Source: Nocardia neocaledoniensis
GTDB lineage: Bacteria > Actinomycetota > Actinomycetes > Mycobacteriales > Mycobacteriaceae
NCBI RefSeq assembly: GCF_029868625.1
Contig: NZ_JARWOJ010000418.1
Coordinates: 1 to 50,961 of the forward strand
Direction of reading: 5' to 3'
DNA length: 50,961 bases
This document shows, one piece after another, positions 39,602 through 48,261 of the stretch; position 1 is the first letter of the stretch, and each line of letters begins with the position of its first letter. The translations under genes and the position numbers were made by a program. The notes under the pieces were generated by a model that saw only the letters and a list, made by a program, of their open reading frames with translations, was not told where the DNA came from and searched no databases.

Positions 39602-40669
39602 TTACAGACCGACTTTCGCCGGTGCCCGGTTGATGTGAGCGGCCAGCGCGGTGGTGACGTGTTCGGCGTCGCGGTGGACGCCGCGCAGCGTGTTGGAGGA
39701 GAACGTCCGCTGGAACTCGAGCCCGACGTAGGCGAGGCCGGGGTGTGTGGTGGATATACCGGCGTTGTGGAGTGGGTATCCGTCAGCGAGGGCGCCGAGC
39801 TCGGTGAGGTAGCCGAGGTTGGGGCGGTAACCGGTGGCGTAGAGCACGGTGTCGACCGCTTCGCGAGTGCCGTCAGCCCAGACGATGGCGTCGGTGTCGA
39901 AGCTGGTGAACATGGGTCGGCGGTCCATGCGCCCGGTTGTGAGGGCGTGTTGGTAGTCGCCGGTGTCCATGACGAGGGTGCCGCCGACGTAGCGGATGAG
40001 CCATTCGGGTGGGAGTTGGTCGAATCCGGTAGAGACGAGCCAGTGGTGGATGTCGTGTCCGTCGCGGTGTTGGGGCAAGAAGTTGATCGGGTTGTGTGTG
40101 GCGAGGGTGACGGTGGCGTGGTCGGTGAGTTCGTAGGCGATTTGCACGGCGGAGTTGCCCGCGCCGACGACGATGACTCGTTGACCCGAGTAGGGCTCGG
40201 GGCGCCGGTAGTCGGCGGCGTGCAGGACGGTGCCTTGGAATTTGTCTCCTCCGGGCAGTTCGGGCACAGAGGGGTTACCGAAGGAGCCGGTGGCGGCGAC
40301 GATTCCGGCGGTGTGGAGTTGTTGGCCGTCGTCGGTGTGGACGACGAATCCTTGGTCGGGGTGGGGCTCGACGGTGGTGACGGTGGTGTGGGTGCGGATG
40401 TCGGCGTCGAGGGTTTTCGCGTAGCGGCGCAGGTAGTCGACGACCTCGTCACGATGCGGGTAGTGGTGGGGCTCGGCGGGGAAGTTCAGACCGGGCATGG
40501 TGCTGTGTTGGGCGGGTGAGAACAGGGTGAGGCTGTCGTAGTAGTGCGACCAGGATCCGACGGGGTCGGGCCCGGCCTCGAGCACGACTGGGGTCAGGTG
40601 GTGGTCGGTGAGGGCGCGTGCGGCGGTGAGTCCGGATTGTCCTGCGCCGATGACGATTGCGTCGATCAT
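39602..40669 (-). CDS. Flavin-dependent monooxygenase (ArsO-like) of the arsenic cluster
   Basis: FAD/NADPH enzyme of 355 residues. FAD motif AIVIGAGQSGLTAARAL at the N-terminus, NADPH motif VIVVGAGNSAVQIAYEL in the middle, and the closing ATGYRPNLGYL and THPGLAYVGLEFQRTFSSNTLRG are typical of FMO-like proteins found in ars operons (ArsO). ATG 40669 overlaps the MFS stop (ATGA), so the two are coupled. It may oxidise an organoarsenical or thiol-arsenic compound; the activity of ArsO is not well established. Confidence 0.78.
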   Translation of the reverse strand: MIDAIVIGAGQSGLTAARALTDHHLTPVVLEAGPDPVGSWSHYYDSLTLFSPAQHSTMPGLNFPAEPHHYPHRDEVVDYLRRYAKTLDADIRTHTTVTTVEPHPDQGFVVHTDDGQQLHTAGIVAATGSFGNPSVPELPGGDKFQGTVLHAADYRRPEPYSGQRVIVVGAGNSAVQIAYELTDHATVTLATHNPINFLPQHRDGHDIHHWLVSTGFDQLPPEWLIRYVGGTLVMDTGDYQHALTTGRMDRRPMFTSFDTDAIVWADGTREAVDTVLYATGYRPNLGYLTELGALADGYPLHNAGISTTHPGLAYVGLEFQRTFSSNTLRGVHRDAEHVTTALAAHINRAPAKVGL

Positions 40670-41889
40670 GAGTGTTGTTCTTTCGGTGAGTGTTTCGGGA
40701 TGGTGGTCAGTGACAGTGCCGCGGCGAGGGCGGCGGCTGTGCCCAGGATCAGGAACGTGGCGGGATAGCCGCCGAGGTTCGCGGCCAGGGCCGTGGCCAC
40801 GAACGGTGCTGAGGCGATGGTGATGGTCATCGGTGCGGAGACGAGCCCAGTGAGTTGCCCGTAGTGGGCCGAACCCCACCGATCGGTGATCGCGGTGGCT
40901 TGCAGCAGGGTGAACACCCCGCGTGCCATGCCTGACAGGATCGCGGCGACGGTCAGTGCTGCTGCGGTGGTGAAGATTCCGAGCAGCATGGTGGTGGCGG
41001 CGATCGCGATCAGGATGATTGCGGTGCGGGTGCGCACACTGGTTCGGTCGGCGAAGGCGCTGTAGCCGATCCGGCTCACGACCTGCCCGAGTCCGCCCAG
41101 TCCGAGAGCGAGTGCTGCGGTGGTGGTGGAGATCCCGCGCTCGGTCATCAACGGCACGAGGGTGACCACGACCGCGAAGGACGCGAATCCGGTGACGCTC
41201 AACGCGATCGCCAGGGTGATGAATGCCCGGCTGCGCGCGATGCTGCCGGGGTTGCCCAGGTGGGCGTGTTCGGTGCCTTCTTCGGGTCGGGTCGGCCAGG
41301 CCAATCGCAATCCGAACCAGTGGCCGGGGATCGTCACGACCGCGAGGATCGCGGCGAGGATCAGATAGGTTGCGCGCCAGTCGAACCTGGTTGCCAGGGC
41401 TGCGGTCAAGGGTGCGAAGACGGTGGAGGCCAGCCCACCTGCGAGGGTCAGCACGGTCAGCGCTTTCACCTGGTCGGGCCCGTACCAGCGGGTCAGCGCA
41501 GCGAAGGCCGGGGGATAGAGCACCGCGCCCATCGAGATCCCGGCCAGCGCCCAGCCCAGGAGAAACGCTCTCGGGGTTTGCGCGGTGGCCACGACGATCA
41601 GCGCCGTGACCGCGAGCGCCGAGCCTGCGGTCATCACCGTGCGGGGTCCGTGGCGGTCAAGGCGACGGCCGACGAGTATTCCGGTGAGCGCGGTGAGAAG
41701 TTGTCCGGCCGAGAACACCCCGGTCAACGCGGTCGCCGACCAACCGGTGTCGGTGGCGATGGATCCCAGCAGGACCGGGAAGGCGTAGAACAGGATTCCC
41801 CAGCTGGTGATCTCGGTGACGCACAAGACCACCAGCACCCGCCGCAACCCGGTCGCGGCGGGTGCCGTCGGTGTCGAAACAACCTGCAT
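40666..41889 (-). CDS. MFS transporter in the ars cluster
   Basis: Major facilitator of 407 residues with 12 predicted helices. ITSWGILFYAFPVLLGSIA is in TM1, GRRLDRHGPRTVM is motif A after TM2, and RWYGPDQVKALTVLTLAGGL precedes TM5. It resembles the monocarboxylate/oxalate-formate branch. It sits between two flavoproteins (9 bases from the upstream one, ATGA with the downstream one), so it probably exports a product of their reaction. Confidence 0.82.
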   Translation of the reverse strand: MQVVSTPTAPAATGLRRVLVVLCVTEITSWGILFYAFPVLLGSIATDTGWSATALTGVFSAGQLLTALTGILVGRRLDRHGPRTVMTAGSALAVTALIVVATAQTPRAFLLGWALAGISMGAVLYPPAFAALTRWYGPDQVKALTVLTLAGGLASTVFAPLTAALATRFDWRATYLILAAILAVVTIPGHWFGLRLAWPTRPEEGTEHAHLGNPGSIARSRAFITLAIALSVTGFASFAVVVTLVPLMTERGISTTTAALALGLGGLGQVVSRIGYSAFADRTSVRTRTAIILIAIAATTMLLGIFTTAAALTVAAILSGMARGVFTLLQATAITDRWGSAHYGQLTGLVSAPMTITIASAPFVATALAANLGGYPATFLILGTAAALAAALSLTTIPKHSPKEQHS

Positions 41890-41898
41890 CGCAGTGGA

Positions 41899-43269
41899 TC
41901 AGCGCGCAGGCGAGGAGGTCAGGGGCAGTTCCTGGATCGCGGTCGGGACGCTGAGGGTCAGCTCCTGCACTGCGGTCGGGGCCCCACAGCATCCGCCCGT
42001 GGATTCTTCGGCGGGGGCGTCGAACAAGCCGGATCCGCCGCAGACCCCGGTGTCGGGCAGGGTGAGTTCGACTCGTTGCGCGGCTTCGTGGTCTCCGGCG
42101 AGGGCGGCGACGATGGAGCGGACCTGCTCGTATCCGGTCATCGCCAAGAACGTCGGCGCGCGGCCGTAGCTCTTCATCCCGGCCAGGAACACGCCGGGTT
42201 CGGGGTGGGACAGTTCGGTGGCTTCGTGCGGGTAGACCGTGCCACAGGAATGCGCGTTCGGGTCGATCAACGGCGCCAGCTTCGTCGGAGCCTGCAACGT
42301 GGCGTCGAGGTCGAGACGGATTTCCGAGAGCCAGGACAGGTCCGGGCGGAACCCGGTCAGCACGATCACTTCATCGACATCGGTGACAGGGTCGCCTTCG
42401 GCGGGGATGAGCGTGAGCTGGCCCTGGTCGGCGTGTTCGACGGTCTCGGTGCGGAAACCGGTGACCACGTTGATGTGTCCGGCCTCGACCGCAGCCTGAG
42501 CGCGCAACCCGAGGGCGCCACGAGCGGGCAGTTCGTCGGCTTGCCCGCCACCGAAGGTCGATCCGATCGTGCCCCGACGCAGCAGCCACGTGATGCGAGT
42601 CCCCGGGTGCTCGCCGGCCAGTTCGGCGAGCACGATCAACGCGGTGAGCGCAGAGTGCCCACTTCCGGCGACGACCACGTGACGGCCTGCGTGCCGGGCC
42701 GCGATATCAGGGTCGGTGAGGTCGGGCACACGGTAGGAAATACGTTGCGCCGCAGCGGCTTCGCCGATGGCGCGCAGCCCGTCACCGCCGAGCGGGTTCG
42801 GTGTCGTCCAGGTGCCGGAGGTGTCGATAACCGCGCGGGCGATGATTCGTTCCTCGCGGCCGTCGGCGCTACGCACGTGCACGGTCAACGGTTCGCTGTC
42901 GCGTCCGGCGTCCACGACCCGGTCGCGGCCCCGGCGCGCGACACCGGTCACTTCGGTGTCGAACCGGGCCGAATCGCCTAGGGCTTCGCCGAGCGGGCGC
43001 AGGTAGTGCTCGACCCACTCCGCGCCGGTCGGGTAGCCCTCGAGGTCGGGTTCGGACCAGCCCGCAGCGTCGAGCAGCGGGCGTGCGGCGGGGGCGATCA
43101 GCTCGGCCCAACGCGAGAACACCCGCACGTGATGCCACTGCGCGACAGCAGCACCGGCGTGCTCACCGCGTTCGAGCAGCAGGAACGGCAGCTCACGGCG
43201 GGACAGCTCGGCAGCGGCAGCCAGACCGGCCGGCCCAGCTCCGATGACGACGACGGGCAGGGAGTTCAT
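41899..43269 (-). CDS. FAD-dependent oxidoreductase with Cys-rich tail, ars cluster
   Basis: Flavoprotein of 456 residues: VVVIGAGPAGLAAAAELSRR at the start, second nucleotide motif HVVVAGSGHSALTALIVLAE, and VLTGFRPDLSWL. A C-terminal extension carries GVCGGSG and GGCCGAP, a Cys cluster that could bind As(III). Related proteins occur in actinobacterial ars operons. It is the first gene of the leftward operon, divergent from the ArsR-GNAT gene with inverted operators between. The substrate is not established. Confidence 0.82.
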   Translation of the reverse strand: MNSLPVVVIGAGPAGLAAAAELSRRELPFLLLERGEHAGAAVAQWHHVRVFSRWAELIAPAARPLLDAAGWSEPDLEGYPTGAEWVEHYLRPLGEALGDSARFDTEVTGVARRGRDRVVDAGRDSEPLTVHVRSADGREERIIARAVIDTSGTWTTPNPLGGDGLRAIGEAAAAQRISYRVPDLTDPDIAARHAGRHVVVAGSGHSALTALIVLAELAGEHPGTRITWLLRRGTIGSTFGGGQADELPARGALGLRAQAAVEAGHINVVTGFRTETVEHADQGQLTLIPAEGDPVTDVDEVIVLTGFRPDLSWLSEIRLDLDATLQAPTKLAPLIDPNAHSCGTVYPHEATELSHPEPGVFLAGMKSYGRAPTFLAMTGYEQVRSIVAALAGDHEAAQRVELTLPDTGVCGGSGLFDAPAEESTGGCCGAPTAVQELTLSVPTAIQELPLTSSPAR

Positions 43270-43284
43270 GACGAACCTTCTTTC

Positions 43285-43359
43285 ATCGATGCAGATCGAT
43301 TAACTACGGCTGAGAGTATCGACTGGCATCGATGAATGCAACCATCGATCTGCGTCGAT
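43285..43359. promoter_or_regulatory. Paired ArsR operators in the divergent ars promoter
   Basis: ATCGATGCAGATCGAT (43285-43300) and its near-exact inverted copy ATCGATCTGCGTCGAT (43344-43359, one mismatch) face outward from the 101-bp gap, each next to one gene start. A further CATCGATG lies at 43328. This symmetric layout suggests one ArsR protein controls both directions. Confidence 0.7.
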
Positions 43360-43370
43360 ATACTGGCCGC

Positions 43371-44210
43371 ATGCCCATCGCTCTGCCTCAAGCTCAGGTC
43401 CTGCCGACCGGCGAAGCCGCCACCTACGCCGAGTGGTTCGCCTGCCTGGCCGAACCGGTGCGGGTGCGGCTGCTGCACGCGGTGGCCACGACCCCGAAAG
43501 GCATCACGGTCGGCGCGTTGACCGAGATCCTGGGCACGAGTCAGTCCACGACCTCCCATCACGTCCGCAAGCTTGCCGACGTGGGATTCGTGCGCCTGCA
43601 CAAGGAAGGTGCCGCGACCATCGTCACCGTCAACGAAGCGTGCTGCGCCGGACTGCCGCACGCTGCCGACGCGGTGATGGGCCTGCTCGCGCCGCGTCCG
43701 TGCTGCCCTGCCGACCTGCCCGCCGACGTCACCATCCGCGCCCTAGAGCCCAGGGATTGGGCTGAGGTGCGGCGCATCTACGGCGAGGGTATCGCCACCG
43801 GCATCGCCACCTTCGAGACCGAAGTCCCCACCCGTGCCCACCTCGACAAGCACTGGTTGCCCGCCCACCGATGGGTCGCCGAGGTCGACGGCCGCGTCGT
43901 CGGCTGGACCGCCGCCGCCCCGGTGTCGAGCCGCGACTGCTACGTCGGTGTCGCCGAGACCTCGGTCTATGTCGCCGACTCCCACCGTGGACGCGGCGTG
44001 GGCAAGGCGCTGCTGCACAAGCAGGTCCTCGCCGCGGACGACGATGGCTTGTGGACGTTGCAGACCTCGATCTTCACCGACAACCGCGCCTCGCTGGCCC
44101 TGCACCACAGCGCCGGGTACCGCACCGTCGGTGTGCGCGAACGCATCGCCCAACGCGACGGGGTCTGGCACGACACCGTCCTGCTCGAGCGCCGCTCGCC
44201 TATGAGGTAG
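43371..44210 (+). CDS. ArsR-GNAT fusion (ArsR repressor plus ArsN-like acetyltransferase)
   Basis: Two-domain protein of 279 residues. Residues about 15-105 are an ArsR winged helix (CLAEPVRVRLLHAVATTPKG, then TSQSTTSHHVRKLADVGFV) with Cys pairs EACCAGL and PRPCCPADL suited to As(III). From about 123 a GNAT domain follows: TIRALEPRDWAEVRRIYGEG, GIATFETEVPT, SVYVADSHRGRGVGKALL and NRASLALHHSAGYRTVG. The GNAT half matches the phosphinothricin/arsinothricin acetyltransferase group (ArsN1). ATG 43371 begins right after the operator. It links arsenic sensing to detoxification of an organoarsenical in one polypeptide. Confidence 0.85.
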   Translation: MPIALPQAQVLPTGEAATYAEWFACLAEPVRVRLLHAVATTPKGITVGALTEILGTSQSTTSHHVRKLADVGFVRLHKEGAATIVTVNEACCAGLPHAADAVMGLLAPRPCCPADLPADVTIRALEPRDWAEVRRIYGEGIATGIATFETEVPTRAHLDKHWLPAHRWVAEVDGRVVGWTAAAPVSSRDCYVGVAETSVYVADSHRGRGVGKALLHKQVLAADDDGLWTLQTSIFTDNRASLALHHSAGYRTVGVRERIAQRDGVWHDTVLLERRSPMR

Positions 44211-44252
44211 GGCTCGCCCCGGGCGTTCACCGGCTGTTTGCTTGCCTCGCCG

Positions 44253-44270
44253 TATTGATATCGGTCAATA
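44253..44270. promoter_or_regulatory. ArsR operator before arsR
   Basis: TATTGA-TATCGG-TCAATA: a perfect 6-bp inverted repeat ending 7 bases before ATG 44278, typical of ArsR/SmtB operators. The closeness to the start, with no RBS, suggests a leaderless or nearly leaderless mRNA. Confidence 0.6.
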
Positions 44271-44277
44271 TTGGCGT

Positions 44278-44655
44278 ATGTCGAAGTCGAAGTTGGTGGT
44301 GACGCCTGTGCAGGCGTGCTCCGCCGCGCCACTGGTGCGTGAGCCCCTGTCCGAGCCTCACGCCGTCGAGCTGGCGAGCGTGTTCAAAGCACTGTCGGAT
44401 CCGGTCCGGCTGCGCCTGCTGAGCACCATCGCCTCCCGTGAAGGCCAGGAAGCCTGCGTGTGCGACCTGTCGGCCGGGATCGAGTTGACCCAGCCCACGA
44501 TCTCCCATCACCTCAAGGTGCTGCGCGAAGCCGGTCTGCTCGACAGTGAACGCCGCGCCTCCTGGGTGTACTACCGGGTCGTCCCCGAAGCCCTGCAACG
44601 ACTGTCGGAAGTTCTGCTCGTCGAAAGCGGCACCGCGACGGGAGTCACCGCATGA
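44278..44655 (+). CDS. arsR: ArsR arsenic-responsive repressor
   Basis: Winged-helix repressor of 125 residues. VFKALSDPVRLRLLSTIASR, the metal-site EACVCDLSAGI (Cys-Val-Cys as in As(III)-sensing ArsR), recognition helix TQPTISHHLKVLREAGLL and wing ASWVYYRV are all visible. An extra Cys near the N-terminus (VQACSAAP) may be the third ligand. ATG 44278 is preferred because the operator ends just before it. Its stop overlaps acr3 (ATGA). Confidence 0.9.
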   Translation: MSKSKLVVTPVQACSAAPLVREPLSEPHAVELASVFKALSDPVRLRLLSTIASREGQEACVCDLSAGIELTQPTISHHLKVLREAGLLDSERRASWVYYRVVPEALQRLSEVLLVESGTATGVTA

Positions 44656-45758
44656 GCACGACCACCGCCGAGCACCCCGCCGTCGTCGGCGAGCTGTCTA
44701 CTCTCGACCGGTTCCTGCCGGTCTGGATCGGCGTCGCCATGGTCGCCGGGCTGTTGCTGGGCCGGATGATTCCCGGTCTCGGCGACGCCCTCTCGACGGT
44801 GGAGATCGACGGCATCTCGCTACCGATCGCGATCGGCCTGCTCATCATGATGTACCCGGTCCTGGCGAAGGTCCGCTACGACCGACTCGACACCGTCACC
44901 GGCGACCGCAAACTCCTGATCAGCTCCCTGGTGCTGAACTGGATTCTCGGCCCGGCCCTGATGTTCGCGTTGGCCTGGCTGTTGTTGCCGGCTCTGCCCG
45001 AGTACCGGACGGGACTGATCATCGTCGGTCTGGCCCGTTGCATCGCGATGGTCATCATCTGGAACGACCTCGCCTGCGGTGACCGTGAGGCCGCTGCCGT
45101 GCTGGTCGCGTTGAACTCGGTGTTCCAGGTGATCATGTTCGCCGTCCTGGGCTGGTTCTACCTCTCGGTCCTGCCGGGCTGGCTCGGCCTGGAACAGACC
45201 ACCATCGACACCTCACCGTGGCAGATCGCGAAATCGGTGCTGATCTTTCTCGGCATCCCGCTGCTGGCCGGGTTCCTCACCCGCCGCTTCGGTGAGCGCG
45301 CCAAGGGCCGCGAATGGTACGAATCCAGCTTCCTACCCAAGATCGGGCCGTGGGCGCTGTACGGGTTGCTGTTCACCATCGTGATCCTGTTCGCCCTGCA
45401 AGGTGAGCAGATCGCCTCCCACCCGCTCGACGTGGTCCGCATCGCGATCCCTCTGTTGGCCTACTTCGCGATCATGTGGGGCGGCGGCTACGCGATGGGC
45501 GCGGCCCTGGGCCTGGGCTACGAACGCACCACCACCCTCGCCTTCACCGCAGCGGGCAACAACTTCGAACTCGCCATCGCCGTCGCTATCGCCACCTACG
45601 GCGCCACCTCCGGCCAAGCCCTGGCCGGAGTCGTCGGCCCGCTCATCGAGGTCCCCGTGCTCGTGGCGCTGGTCTATGTGTCCCTCGCCCTGCGGAAACG
45701 ATTCCAGCCAACCCAGCGCACCGGCGCCGCGACAACCGATGAGGTGACACCGCGTTGA
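44652..45758 (+). CDS. acr3: Acr3-type arsenite efflux permease
   Basis: Ten-helix exporter of 368 residues. VGLARCIAMVIIWNDLACGD holds the conserved Cys of Acr3, with PIAIGLLIMMYPVLAKVRYD early and TLAFTAAGNNFELAIAVAIA late, both hallmark regions. It expels As(III) using the proton motive force. ATGA overlaps join it to arsR upstream and to the first arsenate reductase-like gene downstream. Confidence 0.92.
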   Translation: MSTTTAEHPAVVGELSTLDRFLPVWIGVAMVAGLLLGRMIPGLGDALSTVEIDGISLPIAIGLLIMMYPVLAKVRYDRLDTVTGDRKLLISSLVLNWILGPALMFALAWLLLPALPEYRTGLIIVGLARCIAMVIIWNDLACGDREAAAVLVALNSVFQVIMFAVLGWFYLSVLPGWLGLEQTTIDTSPWQIAKSVLIFLGIPLLAGFLTRRFGERAKGREWYESSFLPKIGPWALYGLLFTIVILFALQGEQIASHPLDVVRIAIPLLAYFAIMWGGGYAMGAALGLGYERTTTLAFTAAGNNFELAIAVAIATYGATSGQALAGVVGPLIEVPVLVALVYVSLALRKRFQPTQRTGAATTDEVTPR

Positions 45759-46189
45759 GCACCACCCCGTCCGTGCTGTTCGTCTGTGTGAAGAACGGTG
45801 GCAAATCGCAAATGGCGGCCGGGCTGATGCGAGCCGTCGCCGGTGATCGCGTCGAGATCCATTCCGCCGGGACCGCACCCGGCACCACCATCAACGCACT
45901 CTCCGCCGAAACGCTGCGCGAAGTCGGTGTCGACATCAGCGCCGAGATCCCGAAACCCGTCGATCCGGACCTACTGCGTTCGGTTGACCTGGTCGTCACG
46001 CTCGGGTGGGAAGCACACATCGACCCGGTCGACGGGGTGCGGCTCGTCAACTGGGACACCGACGAGCCCTCCCAACGCGGCATCGACGGCATCGAACGTA
46101 TGCGCTTGGTCCGCGACGACATCGCCGCCCGCGTCAACAACCTGCTCACCGAACTCACCACACCCGCCGAGCAACGGACCACATCATGA
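45755..46189 (+). CDS. arsC: Low-molecular-weight phosphatase-like arsenate reductase, P-loop Lys variant
   Basis: Protein of 144 residues with the LMW-PTP fold: P-loop FVCVKNGGKSQMAAGLMR, SAGTAPG, and a TLGWEAHIDPV region. The P-loop reads C-x5-K rather than the usual C-x5-R, and the later Cys-Gly-Asp-x-Cys motif of the other two copies is absent here. It may therefore differ in activity or partner. ATGA overlaps on both sides place it in the acr3 operon. Confidence 0.8.
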   Translation: MSTTPSVLFVCVKNGGKSQMAAGLMRAVAGDRVEIHSAGTAPGTTINALSAETLREVGVDISAEIPKPVDPDLLRSVDLVVTLGWEAHIDPVDGVRLVNWDTDEPSQRGIDGIERMRLVRDDIAARVNNLLTELTTPAEQRTTS

Positions 46190-46854
46190 GCGACAGCCCA
46201 CTCGCGCCCACCCACACCCGCCACGACCTGACCATCGATCAGCAGCTCGCCCTGAAAACCGCCGCCACGCACCTGCAGCGCGAGTTCGACGGCACCTTCG
46301 GCGTCGAGACCATCGAACGGTTCCTGCACTCCTCCTACGACCAGTTCGCCGGACGCGCGACCGTCATCAACTACCTGCCGCTGCTGGCCGAACGCTTCGC
46401 CCGCCAACGCCTGCACGCCCTGGCCCGCGTCGAAGGCAAAGCCCACACCGGCACTCCCACAGTGCTGTTCCTGTGCACCCACAACGCCGGACGCTCCCAA
46501 ATGGCCCTCGGGTTCTTCACCCACCTCGCCGGTGACCGCGCGGTGGCCTGGTCCGGCGGCAGCGAACCCGGCGACGAGATCAACCCCGCCGCCATCGCCG
46601 CGATGGCCGAGGTCGGCATCGACATCACCGCCGAGTTCCCCAAACCGTGGACCGAGGAAATCATCCAAGCCGCCGACGTCGTCATCACTATGGGCTGCGG
46701 CGACGCCTGCCCGTTCTACCCCGGACGCCGCTACGAGGAATGGGACCTCGACGACCCCGCCGACCTCGACATCACCGCCATCCGACCCATCCGGGACGAG
46801 ATCGAAACCCGCGTCCGGCTCCTGCTTACCGAACTCGACCTCCCCGCCAACTGA
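46186..46854 (+). CDS. arsC: Arsenate reductase with N-terminal helical domain
   Basis: Protein of 222 residues. The N-terminal ~80 residues (LQREFDGTFGVETIERFLHS, VINYLPLLAERFARQRL) form a three-helix domain found fused to actinobacterial ArsC proteins. The C-terminal LMW-PTP domain has P-loop FLCTHNAGRSQMALGFF, SGGSEPGDEINP, and TMGCGDACPFYPG. It should reduce As(V) to As(III) with mycothiol/mycoredoxin or thioredoxin. ATGA overlap with the previous gene. Confidence 0.85.
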   Translation: MSDSPLAPTHTRHDLTIDQQLALKTAATHLQREFDGTFGVETIERFLHSSYDQFAGRATVINYLPLLAERFARQRLHALARVEGKAHTGTPTVLFLCTHNAGRSQMALGFFTHLAGDRAVAWSGGSEPGDEINPAAIAAMAEVGIDITAEFPKPWTEEIIQAADVVITMGCGDACPFYPGRRYEEWDLDDPADLDITAIRPIRDEIETRVRLLLTELDLPAN

Positions 46855-46869
46855 AAGGCATTGCCCCAC

Positions 46870-47280
46870 ATGAGCACCCAGCCCAGCGTGTTGTTCGTCT
46901 GCGTCCACAACGCCGGACGCTCCCAGATGGCCGCCGGATTCCTCACCCACCTCGCCGGCGACTCGATCGAAGTCCGCTCCGCCGGGAGCGCCCCTGCCGA
47001 GACGATCAACCCGTCCGCAGTGGAGGCGATGGCCGAACTCGGTATCGACATCTCCGACCAGACCCCGAAGATCCTCACCTACGACGCGGTAGAAACCTCC
47101 GACGTCGTGATCACAATGGGGTGCGGCGACACCTGCCCGGCCTTCCCGGGCGTCAGCTACCGGGACTGGGTCCTGGAAGACCCCGCAGGCAAGGGAGTCG
47201 AGTCCGTGCGGCCGATCCGCGACGAGATCAAGACCCGCGTCGAAGCCCTCGTCGCCGAGCTGCTGCCGACGCGCGCCTGA
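46870..47280 (+). CDS. arsC: Arsenate reductase (mycothiol/thioredoxin type)
   Basis: LMW-PTP-fold enzyme of 136 residues: P-loop FVCVHNAGRSQMAAGFL, RSAGSAPAETINP, and ITMGCGDTCPAFPG with the further Cys residues. This fits single-domain actinobacterial ArsC enzymes that form an arseno-mycothiol adduct. Last gene of the operon, 15 bases after the previous one and followed by a strong terminator. Confidence 0.87.
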   Translation: MSTQPSVLFVCVHNAGRSQMAAGFLTHLAGDSIEVRSAGSAPAETINPSAVEAMAELGIDISDQTPKILTYDAVETSDVVITMGCGDTCPAFPGVSYRDWVLEDPAGKGVESVRPIRDEIKTRVEALVAELLPTRA

Positions 47281-47306
47281 CAAAGCCCCGCACACGGTCA
47301 ACCTAA

Positions 47307-47345
47307 TCGAGCCTCGCGCCACGACAACCAGGGCGCGAGGCTCGA
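47307..47345 (+). terminator. Strong hairpin terminator after the ars operon
   Basis: TCGAGCCTCGCGCC (47307-47320) pairs perfectly over 14 bp with GGCGCGAGGCTCGA (47332-47345), 11-base loop, 26 bases after the last arsC stop. No T-run follows, as is usual in actinomycetes. Confidence 0.8.
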
Positions 47346-47530
47346 ACTGACGGCGACACCAAACTGGCCGCCGACGAAGTGATCGCATCGATCACGCGCG
47401 CCAGCGAGCTCGACGGATCAGCCCACGCTATTTCGACATCGCAGGCGCACTCACCTGCGCAGACGGAGCAGCGCCCGTGCGAGGCGTAGCTGGCCGCTAG
47501 GCCGTGTTTCTTGGGTGAGGGGCACGAGCG

Positions 47531-47722
47531 TCAGGCCACCACCATCGATCCGGCACCGTAACAGCCCAGCGCGAGCGCGACCGCCGTCGCCGAACCACCG
47601 AGCAGATCACGCACGTAGACAACGGTATCCACGTGATCGGCTGTTGGTGCCCGGGTAGCGAAATTGGCGGCCCCGCCGGTGGGCCCGGAACCGGAGAAGT
47701 CCCAGCACACAAGCATGTCCAC
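47531..47722 (-). CDS. Small hypothetical protein (doubtful)
   Basis: 63-residue frame from GTG 47722 (or ATG 47716) containing MLVCWDFSGSG and VYVRDLLGGSATAVALALG. No RBS or family is recognised. It may be a fragment. The stretch from 47346 to 48261 otherwise holds only the frame at 47897 and no clear gene. Confidence 0.25.
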   Translation of the reverse strand: MDMLVCWDFSGSGPTGGAANFATRAPTADHVDTVVYVRDLLGGSATAVALALGCYGAGSMVVA

Positions 47723-47896
47723 GGAATCGCAGGCCCATCGTGACGATGACGCTGACGTCAGGTGATTCGGGCGAGCGTAGTGTCGGCCGACAAGTCGTTC
47801 GTCACACTGACTCGGTTCGTATGCGGCCGCTCAGCGAGATCTCAACCGAATCTCGCTTGTCGGTGCGCAGCGAATATGCGGATGTCGGCCAGCGGA

Positions 47897-48127
47897 TTAC
47901 GGAGATGATGGGCGTTGTGTGGCATGCCATCGCAGGACGTCGAGGAGAGCTTCAGCCTGCTGCCGTGCTAACTGCTCGCTGTCTCGGTCTTTGGCAATCA
48001 GTATCTCGCAGACCGCTTCGAGTGGCGGACGCCGCTGTCGGGATTCGTTGGAGGCGTTCGGATCGGGTGGCGCTGTGTTCTCGGTCATTCTCATGTTGTG
48101 CCACCGATCTACGCTGCCGTCTGACAA
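47897..48127 (-). CDS. Small hypothetical protein (doubtful)
   Basis: 76-residue frame with an internal Met-rich start (MRMTENTAPPDP) and a helical C-terminal half, PLEAVCEILIAKDRDSEQLA then ALLDVLRWHA. The composition looks like a real helical protein, but there is no RBS or known family. Confidence 0.35.
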   Translation of the reverse strand: MSDGSVDRWHNMRMTENTAPPDPNASNESRQRRPPLEAVCEILIAKDRDSEQLARQQAEALLDVLRWHATQRPSSP

Positions 48128-48261
48128 ATCGGACCTCCGGCGTGTCGCCGGATTCCGTCGGCGTGTCGTTAGCTGTCAGCTAACCCCCCTAGGGCGCCAA
48201 CCTGCGACCCGTCACCTGGGGTTTTCCTCGCTCTCTAGCATCTCGATCTCGTCCAAACGGC

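Noticed and set aside
45643..47388. 581-codon antisense frame over the arsenate reductases
   Set aside because: It has a repetitive Gly/Asp/Val composition from the reverse reading of arsC genes, and is opposite to three clear enzymes.
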